Assembly (NCBI GenBank): GCA_027492935.1
Contig: JAPUDU010000001.1
Span: forward strand, 1 to 32,199
Source: Fimbriimonadaceae bacterium
Lineage (GTDB): Bacteria > Armatimonadota > Fimbriimonadia > Fimbriimonadales > Fimbriimonadaceae
Length of the DNA stretch: 32,199 bases
Reading direction: 5' to 3'
Below are positions 7,662 to 15,134 of this stretch, in pieces (positions within the stretch are counted from its first letter, which is position 1; each line of letters starts with the position of its first letter). Below the pieces are notes generated by a model. That model ran no database searches, was not told where the DNA came from, and was given only the letters and a program-made list of their open reading frames with translations. The position numbers and the translations under genes were made by a program.

Positions 7662-8676
7662 CCCTCCCAGTTAGATTCGCAACAATTGCTGCGGCCATTT
7701 CATTTAATTCAAATTCCATTGTTATTCCACCGGCTTCCTTGGCGGCTTTTGGCATGCCGTAGATGACACAACTTGATTCGGCTTCACCGAGAACGGTGGC
7801 ACCCGCTTTCTTTAGCGCGACCGCTCCAGCGGCTCCATCGCGACCCATCCCAGTCAAGACCACGCCAAGAGCGCGTGAACCGAGATACTTCGCGCCCGAT
7901 TCAAAGAGGTAATCAGCGGCTGGTTTGACCCCGTGGATTTTTGCATCATCAGTCATTCGCAAGTGGAGTTGAGAATCAAGGATGATGTGTTGTCCGGCGG
8001 GAGCGATATAAGCCTGACCTGGAATCAATGGATCGCCGTTGAATGCTTCACGGCATGGCACCGTGCCAGCAGAATCTAATCGTTTTGCAAGCGAGGCAGT
8101 AAAGCCAGGTGGCATATGCTGAACGATAACGATTGGGGCGGGAAATCCTACAGGTAAAGCTTCCCACAGAGTGCGCAATGTTGATGGTCCGCCAGTTGAA
8201 CTGGCGATCAAAACAACCCGATCCGTCTTTCCTTTCGGTCGACTTACGGGGATTGCGATTGGCTTGGGATCGGTATTTTGGATGTAACGAGCAGCTCGAA
8301 TTTTGTCGAGGGTTTCGTTTTTGCATTCAATGAACTTTAAACTGGTCGCGTTATTCGGCTTCGTTACGAAGTCGAATGCACCGACTTCGAGAGCTTGAAG
8401 GGTTGCGGTGGCGCCTTGTTGAGTAATGGAAGAAACCATCAATACTTTCGCGCCTGTTTTAAGCAGGTGGGGCAAGGCTTCTAGTCCTGACATTACCGGC
8501 ATTTCAACATCGAGGGTGACGAGATCTGGTCGATGCTCTTTAGCGAGGGCGACCCCCTCCTCTCCGTTTTTCCCGATTCCCACGACTTCCATATCGGGTT
8601 GTTCGCTGATCCAATCGATCAACATTCTCCGTACGAAGGGAGAGTCATCAACGACTACAATTCTTTGTTTTCTCAT
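7645..8676 (-). CDS. cheB: CheB protein-glutamate methylesterase/glutaminase
   Basis: A 343-residue response regulator with an N-terminal receiver (phospho-acceptor Asp56 in LVTLDVEMP) and a C-terminal methylesterase. The catalytic triad is visible as Ser160 (ASSTGGP), His187 (VQHMPPGFT) and Asp280 (TGMGRDGA). It would remove methyl groups from receptors when phosphorylated, opposing CheR. Its ATG overlaps the HDOD gene stop by 4 bp, and its own end overlaps cheR by 17 bp. Confidence 0.94.
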   Translation of the reverse strand: MRKQRIVVVDDSPFVRRMLIDWISEQPDMEVVGIGKNGEEGVALAKEHRPDLVTLDVEMPVMSGLEALPHLLKTGAKVLMVSSITQQGATATLQALEVGAFDFVTKPNNATSLKFIECKNETLDKIRAARYIQNTDPKPIAIPVSRPKGKTDRVVLIASSTGGPSTLRTLWEALPVGFPAPIVIVQHMPPGFTASLAKRLDSAGTVPCREAFNGDPLIPGQAYIAPAGQHIILDSQLHLRMTDDAKIHGVKPAADYLFESGAKYLGSRALGVVLTGMGRDGAAGAVALKKAGATVLGEAESSCVIYGMPKAAKEAGGITMEFELNEMAAAIVANLTGRVARAS

Positions 8677-9536
8677 GCTGCCATCTCCGTAAAGAGGGTT
8701 TCATATTCTTCAAATTTTTCTACAAACTCGTCAGTTACAGCATCGACTTGGTTGGTTGTGATTCCCAAACGGTCGAGGCTCGTTTCATCAAATCGGTACA
8801 ACATTCCATCACCGCCAAGTCCAAAACCCATTGCCGAGCAAATGTAGTCGCCGACATGCACACAATCGACAATTCCGTGATGCACTGTTGCTTGAGCAGG
8901 GTTGTGGTGATGAAGGGCAGCTTCGCAAAGTTCTTCGGGGAGATTCCAGTTGGTTGCCAGGTGATAACCGACTTGGCAGTGGTCGTATCCGAGAACTCGG
9001 CGCTCCGCTTCATCAAATGAAATCTCTTCGCGCCCCGCGTAGAGGAGGATCGCACCCATTTTGTTTTCTATCCAAACACTGAGAGCGACTTTGCCAAGAT
9101 CGTGCAGAAGTCCAGCGGTAAATGCGACGTCTTCACTTGCTTTTCCGCTTACGCGAGCGATTATTTGACTTGCTACAGCCGTTCCGAAGGCGTGTCTCCA
9201 CATTTCTTCGGGTCCAAGGCAATAACCTGTTACGGGTCGTTGCATCCATGGGTAAGTTCCGGCGACAAGAGCAAGATTCTTGACTGACTTCATACCAAGA
9301 ACAACGACAGCCTCGGGCAGATCGACAATTCTCCGGCTAAGACCGTAATATGCACTGTTGGCAAGACGCAGAACGCGAGCACTCAACGCTTGATCAGTAA
9401 CGATGATTTTTGCAACTGAGGCAGCACTTGAGCTTGACGATTGCGTTTCCCGCATGACCTTGATAGCCGCAGCAGGGATGGTTGGCAAATCTGTCGTTTT
9501 TGCGACGATTTGCTCGATTGTGATTGTGTGGCTCAT
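8673..9536 (-). CDS. HDOD domain protein
   Basis: A 287-residue protein with an HDOD domain, a relative of HD phosphohydrolases that is usually regulatory. The N-terminal half has LPTIPAAAIKVMRE and LSARVLRLANSAYYGLSRRI, and the HD-like core is FTAGLLHDLGKVAL. The HD pair is retained, but other metal ligands cannot be judged without alignment. It is embedded between cheD and cheB with 4-bp overlaps on both sides. HDOD proteins beside chemotaxis genes are often signalling outputs or cyclic-di-GMP-linked regulators; the exact role is unknown. Confidence 0.9.
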   Translation of the reverse strand: MSHTITIEQIVAKTTDLPTIPAAAIKVMRETQSSSSSAASVAKIIVTDQALSARVLRLANSAYYGLSRRIVDLPEAVVVLGMKSVKNLALVAGTYPWMQRPVTGYCLGPEEMWRHAFGTAVASQIIARVSGKASEDVAFTAGLLHDLGKVALSVWIENKMGAILLYAGREEISFDEAERRVLGYDHCQVGYHLATNWNLPEELCEAALHHHNPAQATVHHGIVDCVHVGDYICSAMGFGLGGDGMLYRFDETSLDRLGITTNQVDAVTDEFVEKFEEYETLFTEMAA

Positions 9537-10063
9537 GCCGCTAACCTCTTTGCAGATCGTTTAAGGCTACAAATCGTTTTTTCACCGCTGTGGACGGTTC
9601 TCACTTTTACTTCACCGTCTTCGGCGTTGACTATAACGGTTCGGCCACTTGATCCCCCAATGTCGTACGCGAGAACCCGCGCGCCGAGAGATTTAAGAAT
9701 TTTTGTTACAGCATCGCCGTTTCTAGCTCCGACATCGAGTCGAGAGCTACTGTCTGATCCGAATTTAAAAACTTGAGCTCCGCCGGCGTAGGCCATGATC
9801 ATGCGACTCTTAGAGGCCCCTAGTTTCTCCATCTGACTTAACAATTCAGGAATTCCGGTGTCGGCGAACTTCCCTGGTTTGTCCACAGGTTTATCCTTGA
9901 ATGCTTCTGGCAGCATGATGTGAATCATTCCGCATACATCTGCTTGCTCATCAATTGCGACAAGGCCAATACATGAACCCAGACCCAAGCAAGTGAATAT
10001 TGCTGGCCCTTTTGCGACTTTTATTTCGGACATACCGACAAGAAGTTGATTTCCTACCGGCAC
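9533..10063 (-). CDS. cheD: CheD chemoreceptor glutamine deamidase
   Basis: A 176-residue CheD, which deamidates receptor glutamines and is inhibited by binding CheC. The catalytic Cys is Cys31 in LGLGSCIGL and the catalytic His is His48 in GMIHIMLP, 17 residues later as in Thermotoga maritima CheD. The T. maritima catalytic Thr sits six residues before the Cys. That position is Cys25 here, with Thr24 one residue earlier, so the third active-site residue is altered or shifted. It lies 2 bp after cheC and overlaps the HDOD gene by 4 bp. Confidence 0.92.
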   Translation of the reverse strand: MPVGNQLLVGMSEIKVAKGPAIFTCLGLGSCIGLVAIDEQADVCGMIHIMLPEAFKDKPVDKPGKFADTGIPELLSQMEKLGASKSRMIMAYAGGAQVFKFGSDSSSRLDVGARNGDAVTKILKSLGARVLAYDIGGSSGRTVIVNAEDGEVKVRTVHSGEKTICSLKRSAKRLAA

Positions 10064-10065
10064 AG

Positions 10066-10695
10066 TTAGGCAGCCTCCGGAATACCGAGTGCATTGAACA
10101 GTTTTTTCAGGCCACCCATGGTGGGTACGCAGAGGAAGTAGCCCGTTGTATCTAAATCATCAAGCCCGTAGAGACGGGTTTCGAGAGCGAGGGCAACGGC
10201 ATCTTCCATCTCAGCTTCGGCAACAATGGATGCGGCAATTGTATAAACGATATCCACCGAAACCATAGGGGGTGTTGCGTGCAGTTTAAGTCCGGACATA
10301 TCGGAAATCGCATTGAGGAAACTGGAAGAGACGATGTTGCCGATTTCAAGCATCGCGGAAGCACTTAGCTCATCAATTTCTTCAGGGCTTTCTGGGGCAT
10401 AGCCAATGAGCATTCGCCAGAGGTTTTGAGCACTTGCCCACGGAAAAATGAAAGCGGTGTGACCATTAATATCCCCGCTGATTGGCATACAAATGCCGAC
10501 AGCCATTTCTTCAGGGTCACCAAACATTAGCGGAACACGTTCGAAAGCCACCGTTTCAACGTTCGGGATTTCCATGTTGAAGGCTTTGCCTGTTACTGTA
10601 GCCAAGGCAGTAGTTGAATGCCCTAACCCTATATTTGCCATTTCTCGAATGGCAGACATTTCCATTAGTCCAAAATTTTGTTGACCACTGTCCAT
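10066..10695 (-). CDS. cheC: CheC CheY-P phosphatase
   Basis: A 209-residue CheC with two phosphatase helices: IREMANIGLGHS (Glu18/Asn21) and AMLEIGNIVSSS (Glu117/Asn120). Both ExxN pairs are intact, so both sites should be active. CheC dephosphorylates CheY and binds CheD, and cheD follows immediately. It is the first gene of the adaptation operon. A GAGG ribosome-binding site lies 5 nt before the ATG. No convincing promoter is seen directly upstream. Confidence 0.92.
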   Translation of the reverse strand: MDSGQQNFGLMEMSAIREMANIGLGHSTTALATVTGKAFNMEIPNVETVAFERVPLMFGDPEEMAVGICMPISGDINGHTAFIFPWASAQNLWRMLIGYAPESPEEIDELSASAMLEIGNIVSSSFLNAISDMSGLKLHATPPMVSVDIVYTIAASIVAEAEMEDAVALALETRLYGLDDLDTTGYFLCVPTMGGLKKLFNALGIPEAA

Positions 10696-11047
10696 CGGTG
10701 CCTCAGTTTCTTCCCCGTGTTAATGATCGGAAGCTGATAACCTGGACTCCAGGTGGGATTACAGGTTTTTGTGACCCCAATAGGGGTCTATTCTTGCGAA
10801 GATTTTGCAAAAATATCGATATTGTTGGTTTTTTCCTTCAGGGTCCTGTTACAATACGTCTGCGAGTCAAGGGTTTCGACAGCTGGATTTAATATCTCAG
10901 CAGGACGAAATTCAACAGACTCCTCCCAAAATTTGGGATGCAACGTTGCTCCTCTCCAGTTGCGTCCCACTTTTTTATTTAAGCCCTTTGAAATTGGGGA
11001 TGTTTAGATGGAGTTTGAGCTACGGCGGTAAACTTGTCGTTAAGATT
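10696..11047. other. Intergenic region between cheC and the AccB-like gene, with several dyads
   Basis: This 352-bp stretch contains no convincing gene. It holds CCTGGA-C-TCCAGG (10741-10753), a hairpin GACCCC-AATA-GGGGTC (10773-10788), the palindrome AATATCGATATT (10812-10823), a -10-like TACAAT (10850-10855) and the 15-bp dyad TCCCAAA-A-TTTGGGA (10924-10938). If TACAAT is the promoter, the AccB-like mRNA has a leader of roughly 190 nt containing the last dyad. The cheC promoter must also lie here, but I could not place it. Confidence 0.5.
10850..10855 (+). promoter_or_regulatory. Possible -10 box of the accB-like/accC operon
   Basis: TACAAT follows a T-rich stretch, and a 12-bp palindrome lies about 26 bp upstream near the -35 position. 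No good -35 hexamer is present, so activation by a bound regulator is possible. The assignment is tentative. Confidence 0.3.
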
Positions 11048-11446
11048 ATGAAGCCGCTCGATTCTGAATCAATCCGAAAAGCCCTTACCTCGGCACGAGA
11101 TGGTGGCTTTCGAAGCATTAAGCTTCGGGCGGGTGATTCTGTTTTTCAAGCCACTCTCAGTGAAGAGGCTCTTTCTTGGGGTGATACTTGGTCAGAAGGC
11201 GAAGAGATTTCGGCTGGCCCGACGGTTGAGGCAGTCTGTTCACCAGTCGTTGGATACGTTAAATGGTTACCCGATATAGTGAAAGTCGGCACCGAAGTCA
11301 AAAATGGTCAAACGATTGGAGAAGTCCTTGCTTTAGGAATTTCAAACGAAATTGTTGTTAATTGCACAGGGAAAATTGTTAAAGTAAACGTAGAAGATGG
11401 GGCTCCGGTTGAATTTGGCAAGAACCTGTTGGAGGTCGAAGTTTGA
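11048..11446 (+). CDS. AccB-like (BCCP-like) protein lacking the biotinyl lysine
   Basis: A 132-residue homologue of the biotin carboxyl carrier protein of acetyl-CoA carboxylase. The C-terminal hammerhead domain is clear (PVVGYVKWLPDIVKVGTEVKNGQTIGEV...ISNEIVVNCTGKIVKVNVEDG). At the biotinylation loop, where BCCPs read AMKxMNEI, this protein reads ALGISNEI: the acceptor Lys is Gly97 (codon GGA, 11336-11338) and both flanking Met residues are changed. It cannot be biotinylated there. This resembles plant BADC proteins, biotin-less BCCP homologues that restrain acetyl-CoA carboxylase. I use the ATG at 11048; an in-frame ATG at 11000 would add 16 residues. No clear Shine-Dalgarno sequence precedes either. 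Confidence 0.82.
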   Translation: MKPLDSESIRKALTSARDGGFRSIKLRAGDSVFQATLSEEALSWGDTWSEGEEISAGPTVEAVCSPVVGYVKWLPDIVKVGTEVKNGQTIGEVLALGISNEIVVNCTGKIVKVNVEDGAPVEFGKNLLEVEV

Positions 11447-11823
11447 TGGATAGAACTCGCGGGAATAGCTTGGTCGGCATATTGGTTGCCGTAGCGGTTC
11501 TGATTCTGGCCGTACTCTTTTTTACAACAGGCGGAAAGTTTATGGGAGGTCAGGCGGCTGAACGAGCCGATGGCAAAGGTGAAACGATCATCGGGAAAGG
11601 CATTTACCGGGGGAAGGATGCAACCTGCATGAGCAATATTCAACAGCTTCGTGGAGCGATTTCCATTGCGACTGATCAAGTGGAAAATACTTTCCCACAA
11701 GAACTAGAAGAAACAAAGATAGGAGCTCAGTTCTACTCTTGCCCTGTTGGTGGTGAGCGGTACGAGTACGATCCTACAACTGGCACGGTTAAATGCCCGC
11801 ACAAAGGACACGAAAAGTACTGA
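11446..11823 (+). CDS. Pilin-like protein (atypical prepilin signal, C-terminal Cys motif)
   Basis: A 125-residue protein starting MDRTRGNSLVGILVAVAVLI, a short basic leader ending in Gly followed by a hydrophobic helix as in prepilins. The usual Glu at mature position 5 is Gly. The C-terminal part has CMSNIQQLRGAIS, then CPVGGERYEYDPTTGTVKCP ending in HKGHEKY, a pattern like the C-terminal Cys region of ComGC-like and pseudopilin-like proteins. It overlaps the AccB-like stop by one base (TGATG) and the accC start in the same way. GGAGG lies 10 nt upstream. A pilin-like gene inside an acetyl-CoA carboxylase operon is unexpected. Confidence 0.78.
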   Translation: MDRTRGNSLVGILVAVAVLILAVLFFTTGGKFMGGQAAERADGKGETIIGKGIYRGKDATCMSNIQQLRGAISIATDQVENTFPQELEETKIGAQFYSCPVGGERYEYDPTTGTVKCPHKGHEKY

Positions 11824-13184
11824 TGTTCAAACGAATTTTAATTGCGAACCGAGGCGAGATTGCCTGTCGAGTTATTCGTGCTTGCCATGAACTCGGAATT
11901 GAAGCGATTTCGGTTTACAGCCAAGCGGATAAGGATTCGCGGCATGTTGATATGGCGGATGAAGCGATTTGCATTGGCGCAGGAACAAATACTGAGAGCT
12001 ATTTGAACTTGGCCAATGTTCTTTCTGCGTGTGAAATCACGGGAGCCGAAGCTGTCCACCCAGGTTTTGGTTACTTTAGCGAGCGCCCAAGTTTTGCTGA
12101 GGCACTGGCTTCAATGGGAATCAAGTTTATTGGCCCCTCGGTTCCAGCAATTGAATCGATGGGTGACAAAGCGAAAGCGAAAGAAGCGGCAATAAAAGCG
12201 GAATGTCCGGTTGTTCCGGGTTCGACCGGGCCAGTACCGACCGAACAGGATGCGATGGAGTGGGCTGAGAAGATTGGCTATCCTGTGCTTCTTAAGGCAG
12301 TAGCGGGTGGCGGTGGACGCGGGATTCGCCGCGTGGATTCTAAGGAAGAACTTTCCCATGCCTTTAAGACAGCTCAGGCTGAGGCTCAAGCTAGTTTTGG
12401 TAACGGGGACATGTTGGTTGAAAAATGTGTTATTCGACCGCGACACGTTGAAATTCAGATTCTCGGTGATGAGCACGGAAACGTGCTCCATATCGGTGAG
12501 CGTGAATGCTCAGTTCAAAATTTGCGCCATCAGAAGATTGTTGAAGAAGCACCATGCGTTGTTTTGACTCAAGATTTGCGAGATCGAATGGGAGCAGCGG
12601 CAGTCCGTGTGGCTAAAGAAGTTGGTTATTCTAACGCGGGCACAGTTGAATTCTTGCTCGACGCTTCGGGCGAGTTTTACTTCCTTGAAATGAACACTCG
12701 AATCCAAGTAGAGCACCCGGTTACAGAAATGGTCAGTGGCTTGGATCTTGTTCAATGGCAGATTCGAATCGCGGCGGGTGAGAAGTTGCCCATGACTCAA
12801 AGTGACATTCAGCTTAAAGGCCACTCAATTGAGGCACGAATAACTTCGCAAGACCCGGACAAAGATTTTGCTCCTTGCACAGGGAAAATTGCTCGATGGG
12901 ATCCGCCAGGATTCCGAGGTGTACGGCTAGATACCCACGTTTATGCTGGCTTCACAGTTTCCCCATACTACGACCCGATGATCGCCAAGTTGATTGTTAC
13001 GGCAGAAACTCGTGAGCTCGCCGTTCGGCGACTGCAGGTAGCACTTGATGAATTCAATGTCGAGGGGATTCAGACCAATATTCCGTTTCTTCGACGCCTC
13101 GTTCGGCATCAGCGATATGTGACGGGCGATGTGAGCACGGCCTTTGTTGGTGAGTTCCTTCAAGAGGCTTCTGCGCATGTCTGA
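11823..13184 (+). CDS. accC: Biotin carboxylase subunit of acetyl-CoA carboxylase
   Basis: A 453-residue ATP-grasp biotin carboxylase that carboxylates BCCP-bound biotin, the first step of fatty-acid synthesis. Visible motifs are FKRILIANRGEIACRVIRAC at the N-terminus, HPGFGYFSE, the glycine-rich ATP loop AGGGGRGIR, IGERECSVQNLRHQKIVEEAP and the catalytic EMNTRIQVEHPVTEM. The SVQNLRHQK segment is one residue longer than SMQRRHQK of the E. coli enzyme. The ATG at 11823 overlaps the pilin-like stop (TGATG). The substrate carrier would have to be a genuine BCCP encoded elsewhere, because the AccB-like protein two genes upstream lacks the biotin site. Confidence 0.95.
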   Translation: MFKRILIANRGEIACRVIRACHELGIEAISVYSQADKDSRHVDMADEAICIGAGTNTESYLNLANVLSACEITGAEAVHPGFGYFSERPSFAEALASMGIKFIGPSVPAIESMGDKAKAKEAAIKAECPVVPGSTGPVPTEQDAMEWAEKIGYPVLLKAVAGGGGRGIRRVDSKEELSHAFKTAQAEAQASFGNGDMLVEKCVIRPRHVEIQILGDEHGNVLHIGERECSVQNLRHQKIVEEAPCVVLTQDLRDRMGAAAVRVAKEVGYSNAGTVEFLLDASGEFYFLEMNTRIQVEHPVTEMVSGLDLVQWQIRIAAGEKLPMTQSDIQLKGHSIEARITSQDPDKDFAPCTGKIARWDPPGFRGVRLDTHVYAGFTVSPYYDPMIAKLIVTAETRELAVRRLQVALDEFNVEGIQTNIPFLRRLVRHQRYVTGDVSTAFVGEFLQEASAHV

Positions 13185-13782
13185 AACTGCGCCGAGTAAT
13201 CAGAGCCATTCTCGCCGCCTTGCACGTGAAGTGGCTTTCCAAAGCCTCTACATGCAACGTGTCGGTAACCCTGATATGGAATCGGCAATTGCAGCGGCGA
13301 CTTCACGTCATGTGCTCTCAGGCGTAGCCACAGAGTTTGTCCGGACGATTGTCGAAGGGATTAACAAAACGTACGAGGAACTTGATGCGAAAATTGAGCC
13401 GCTCCTTGCTGGGGGTTGGACATTGGCGCGTATTGCTATTTCGGATTTGATCGTATTGCAGATTGCCGCATACGAACTTTTTCACTTGGAAGATATGCCC
13501 CCCAAGGTCACAATTTCGCAAGCAGTTGAACTCGCCAAGCGATTTGGGACATCCGAGAGCGGAGCTTTTGTGAATGGCGTACTTGGTAACTTGCTTCTTC
13601 AATCCCCTAAAGCAGACTGGGAGGCACCTATTTTGGTTGACCCTGAGCCAGAGGAAGATAATGTCATCGTTTTGCATGACCCGGATGAAGAAAAGCCCGA
13701 AGAAGAGAGCCAAGAAGTAGTCGTGGGAAGTTGGGTCATCAAAAACGAAACTGAAGAGCCAGCAGAAGATGAGCCTATTTGA
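13177..13782 (+). CDS. nusB: Transcription antitermination protein NusB with acidic C-terminal tail
   Basis: A 201-residue protein with an N-terminal NusB fold: SRRLAREVAFQSLYMQ, GGWTLARIAISDLIVLQIAAYEL, and PPKVTISQAVELAKRFGTSESGAFVNGVLGNLL. NusB works with NusE (S10) in rRNA antitermination. Typical NusB is 130-150 residues; here about 55 further residues follow, very rich in Glu and Asp (for example DPEPEEDN and DEEKPEEESQE). The start at 13177 lies within the accC end (8-bp overlap), giving MSETAPSNQSHSRR. It overlaps rarA by 14 bp. Confidence 0.92.
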   Translation: MSETAPSNQSHSRRLAREVAFQSLYMQRVGNPDMESAIAAATSRHVLSGVATEFVRTIVEGINKTYEELDAKIEPLLAGGWTLARIAISDLIVLQIAAYELFHLEDMPPKVTISQAVELAKRFGTSESGAFVNGVLGNLLLQSPKADWEAPILVDPEPEEDNVIVLHDPDEEKPEEESQEVVVGSWVIKNETEEPAEDEPI

Positions 13783-15091
13783 TCCTGGCGATCGCGGAAT
13801 TAATCCGGCTGACCTTCCGTTGGCTAGCCGAATGCGGCCCCAATCCCTGGAAGACTATGTTGGTCAAGAACATTTGCTTGCACCCGGTTCGGCGATTGAA
13901 CAAGCGATTCGACAAGGCAAATTGGGCTCGGTTGTGCTTTGGGCGCCGCCCGGGTGTGGCAAAACGACCTTGGCCAATATCATTGCGCATTATTCCGACT
14001 CAGTTTTGGTGAGCATGAGTGCGGTAACTGCTGGGGTTGCCGACATTCGTAAAGCAGCGTCAGAGGCTAAATCACGGTATCAGTTAACTCAGAAAACAAC
14101 ACTTTTGCTTGTTGATGAAATTCATCATTTTAATAAATCTCAGCAAGATTCTCTGTTAGGGTATCTAGAAGACGGCACCTTCCGCTTTATAGGAGCGACA
14201 ACCGAGAACCCTTACTTTGCTCTGAACGATGCTTTGCTTTCTCGGGCGAGGGTTCTGCCCTTAAAACCACTTGAACCGAGTCATTTGGAGGACTTGATTC
14301 AAGCGGCCTTGACAGACGACGTGCGAGGAGTTGGGAGCGCAGAATGCACGATAGAACCGGAAGCAGTTGAATTCCTGTTGCAAATTAGTAACGGAGATGC
14401 GCGCTTGTTGTTAAACGCTCTCGAAACTGGCGTAATGATGACCCAGCCAGGAACCACGGTTACGTTAGCGACCCTTGAACAGGTTTTGCAGCGGCAATCG
14501 ATTCGGTACGACAAGAAAGGAGATAGCCACTACGATACGATTAGTGCGTTTATTAAAAGTGTGCGCGGGTCGGATTCAGATGCGGCCCTGCATTACTTGG
14601 CGCGTATGATTGAAGCGGGCGAGGATCCGAGATTTATTGTTCGACGATTGATTATTCTGGCGAGCGAAGACATTGGCAACGCTGAACCGCAAGGGTTGAT
14701 CCTCGCGAGCGCGGCTTTGACAGCGGTTGCTACGGTGGGAATGCCGGAAAGCAGAATAATTCTGGCTCAACTGGTTACGTTCTTGGCCGAAGCACCCAAG
14801 AGTAATCGGGCTTACCTGGCAATTGATAAAGCTATTGGAGATATTAAAGCCGGCAAACTACCGCCGGTGCCGCTTCATTTAAGAAATGCGGCACATTCCG
14901 GAATGAAGGAGCATGGATACGGTTTAGGCTATAAATATCCTCACGATGATCCGCGTGGCTGGGTGGAAGCCGACTATTTGCCAGAAAATTCTGGGCTCTC
15001 CACTCCTTACTACCAGCCGAGTGATCATGGTTACGAGGCAAAAATGGGTGAGCGCCGTATTCGGCGGAAGCAAAAAAAGTCTGGCGAGTAG
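13769..15091 (+). CDS. rarA: Replication-associated recombination protein A (RarA/MgsA)
   Basis: A 440-residue AAA+ ATPase of the RarA/MgsA/WRNIP1 family acting at stalled replication forks. It begins with the family's LASRMRPQSLEDYVGQEHLL. Walker A is APPGCGKT (59-66), Walker B is LLLVDEIHHF, and GATTENPYF carries sensor 1. The C-terminal MgsA domain includes LIILASEDIGNAEP and a basic tail. It is the last gene of the plus-strand operon. Its final codons lie inside the hairpin that terminates the convergent rpsI operon. Confidence 0.95.
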   Translation: MSLFDPGDRGINPADLPLASRMRPQSLEDYVGQEHLLAPGSAIEQAIRQGKLGSVVLWAPPGCGKTTLANIIAHYSDSVLVSMSAVTAGVADIRKAASEAKSRYQLTQKTTLLLVDEIHHFNKSQQDSLLGYLEDGTFRFIGATTENPYFALNDALLSRARVLPLKPLEPSHLEDLIQAALTDDVRGVGSAECTIEPEAVEFLLQISNGDARLLLNALETGVMMTQPGTTVTLATLEQVLQRQSIRYDKKGDSHYDTISAFIKSVRGSDSDAALHYLARMIEAGEDPRFIVRRLIILASEDIGNAEPQGLILASAALTAVATVGMPESRIILAQLVTFLAEAPKSNRAYLAIDKAIGDIKAGKLPPVPLHLRNAAHSGMKEHGYGLGYKYPHDDPRGWVEADYLPENSGLSTPYYQPSDHGYEAKMGERRIRRKQKKSGE

Positions 15092-15113
15092 CTTCCGCTT
15101 CTCGCCAGACTTT
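15072..15113 (-). terminator. Rho-independent terminator of the rpsI operon, inside the rarA 3' end
   Basis: AAAGTCTGGCGAG (15076-15088) pairs with CTCGCCAGACTTT (15101-15113) in a perfect 13-bp stem with a 12-nt loop. The A-run at 15072-15078 becomes a U-tract for minus-strand transcripts leaving rpsI. On the plus strand only three T residues follow, so it is weaker for rarA. The left arm encodes the last rarA residues. Confidence 0.85.
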
Positions 15114-15134
15114 GGAAAAGGATTCGTACTGCGC

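Noticed and set aside
10812-10823. AATATCGATATT as a mobile-element end or attachment site
   Set aside because: No repeat partner, integrase or transposase is visible in the window; a regulatory dyad or chance is more likely.
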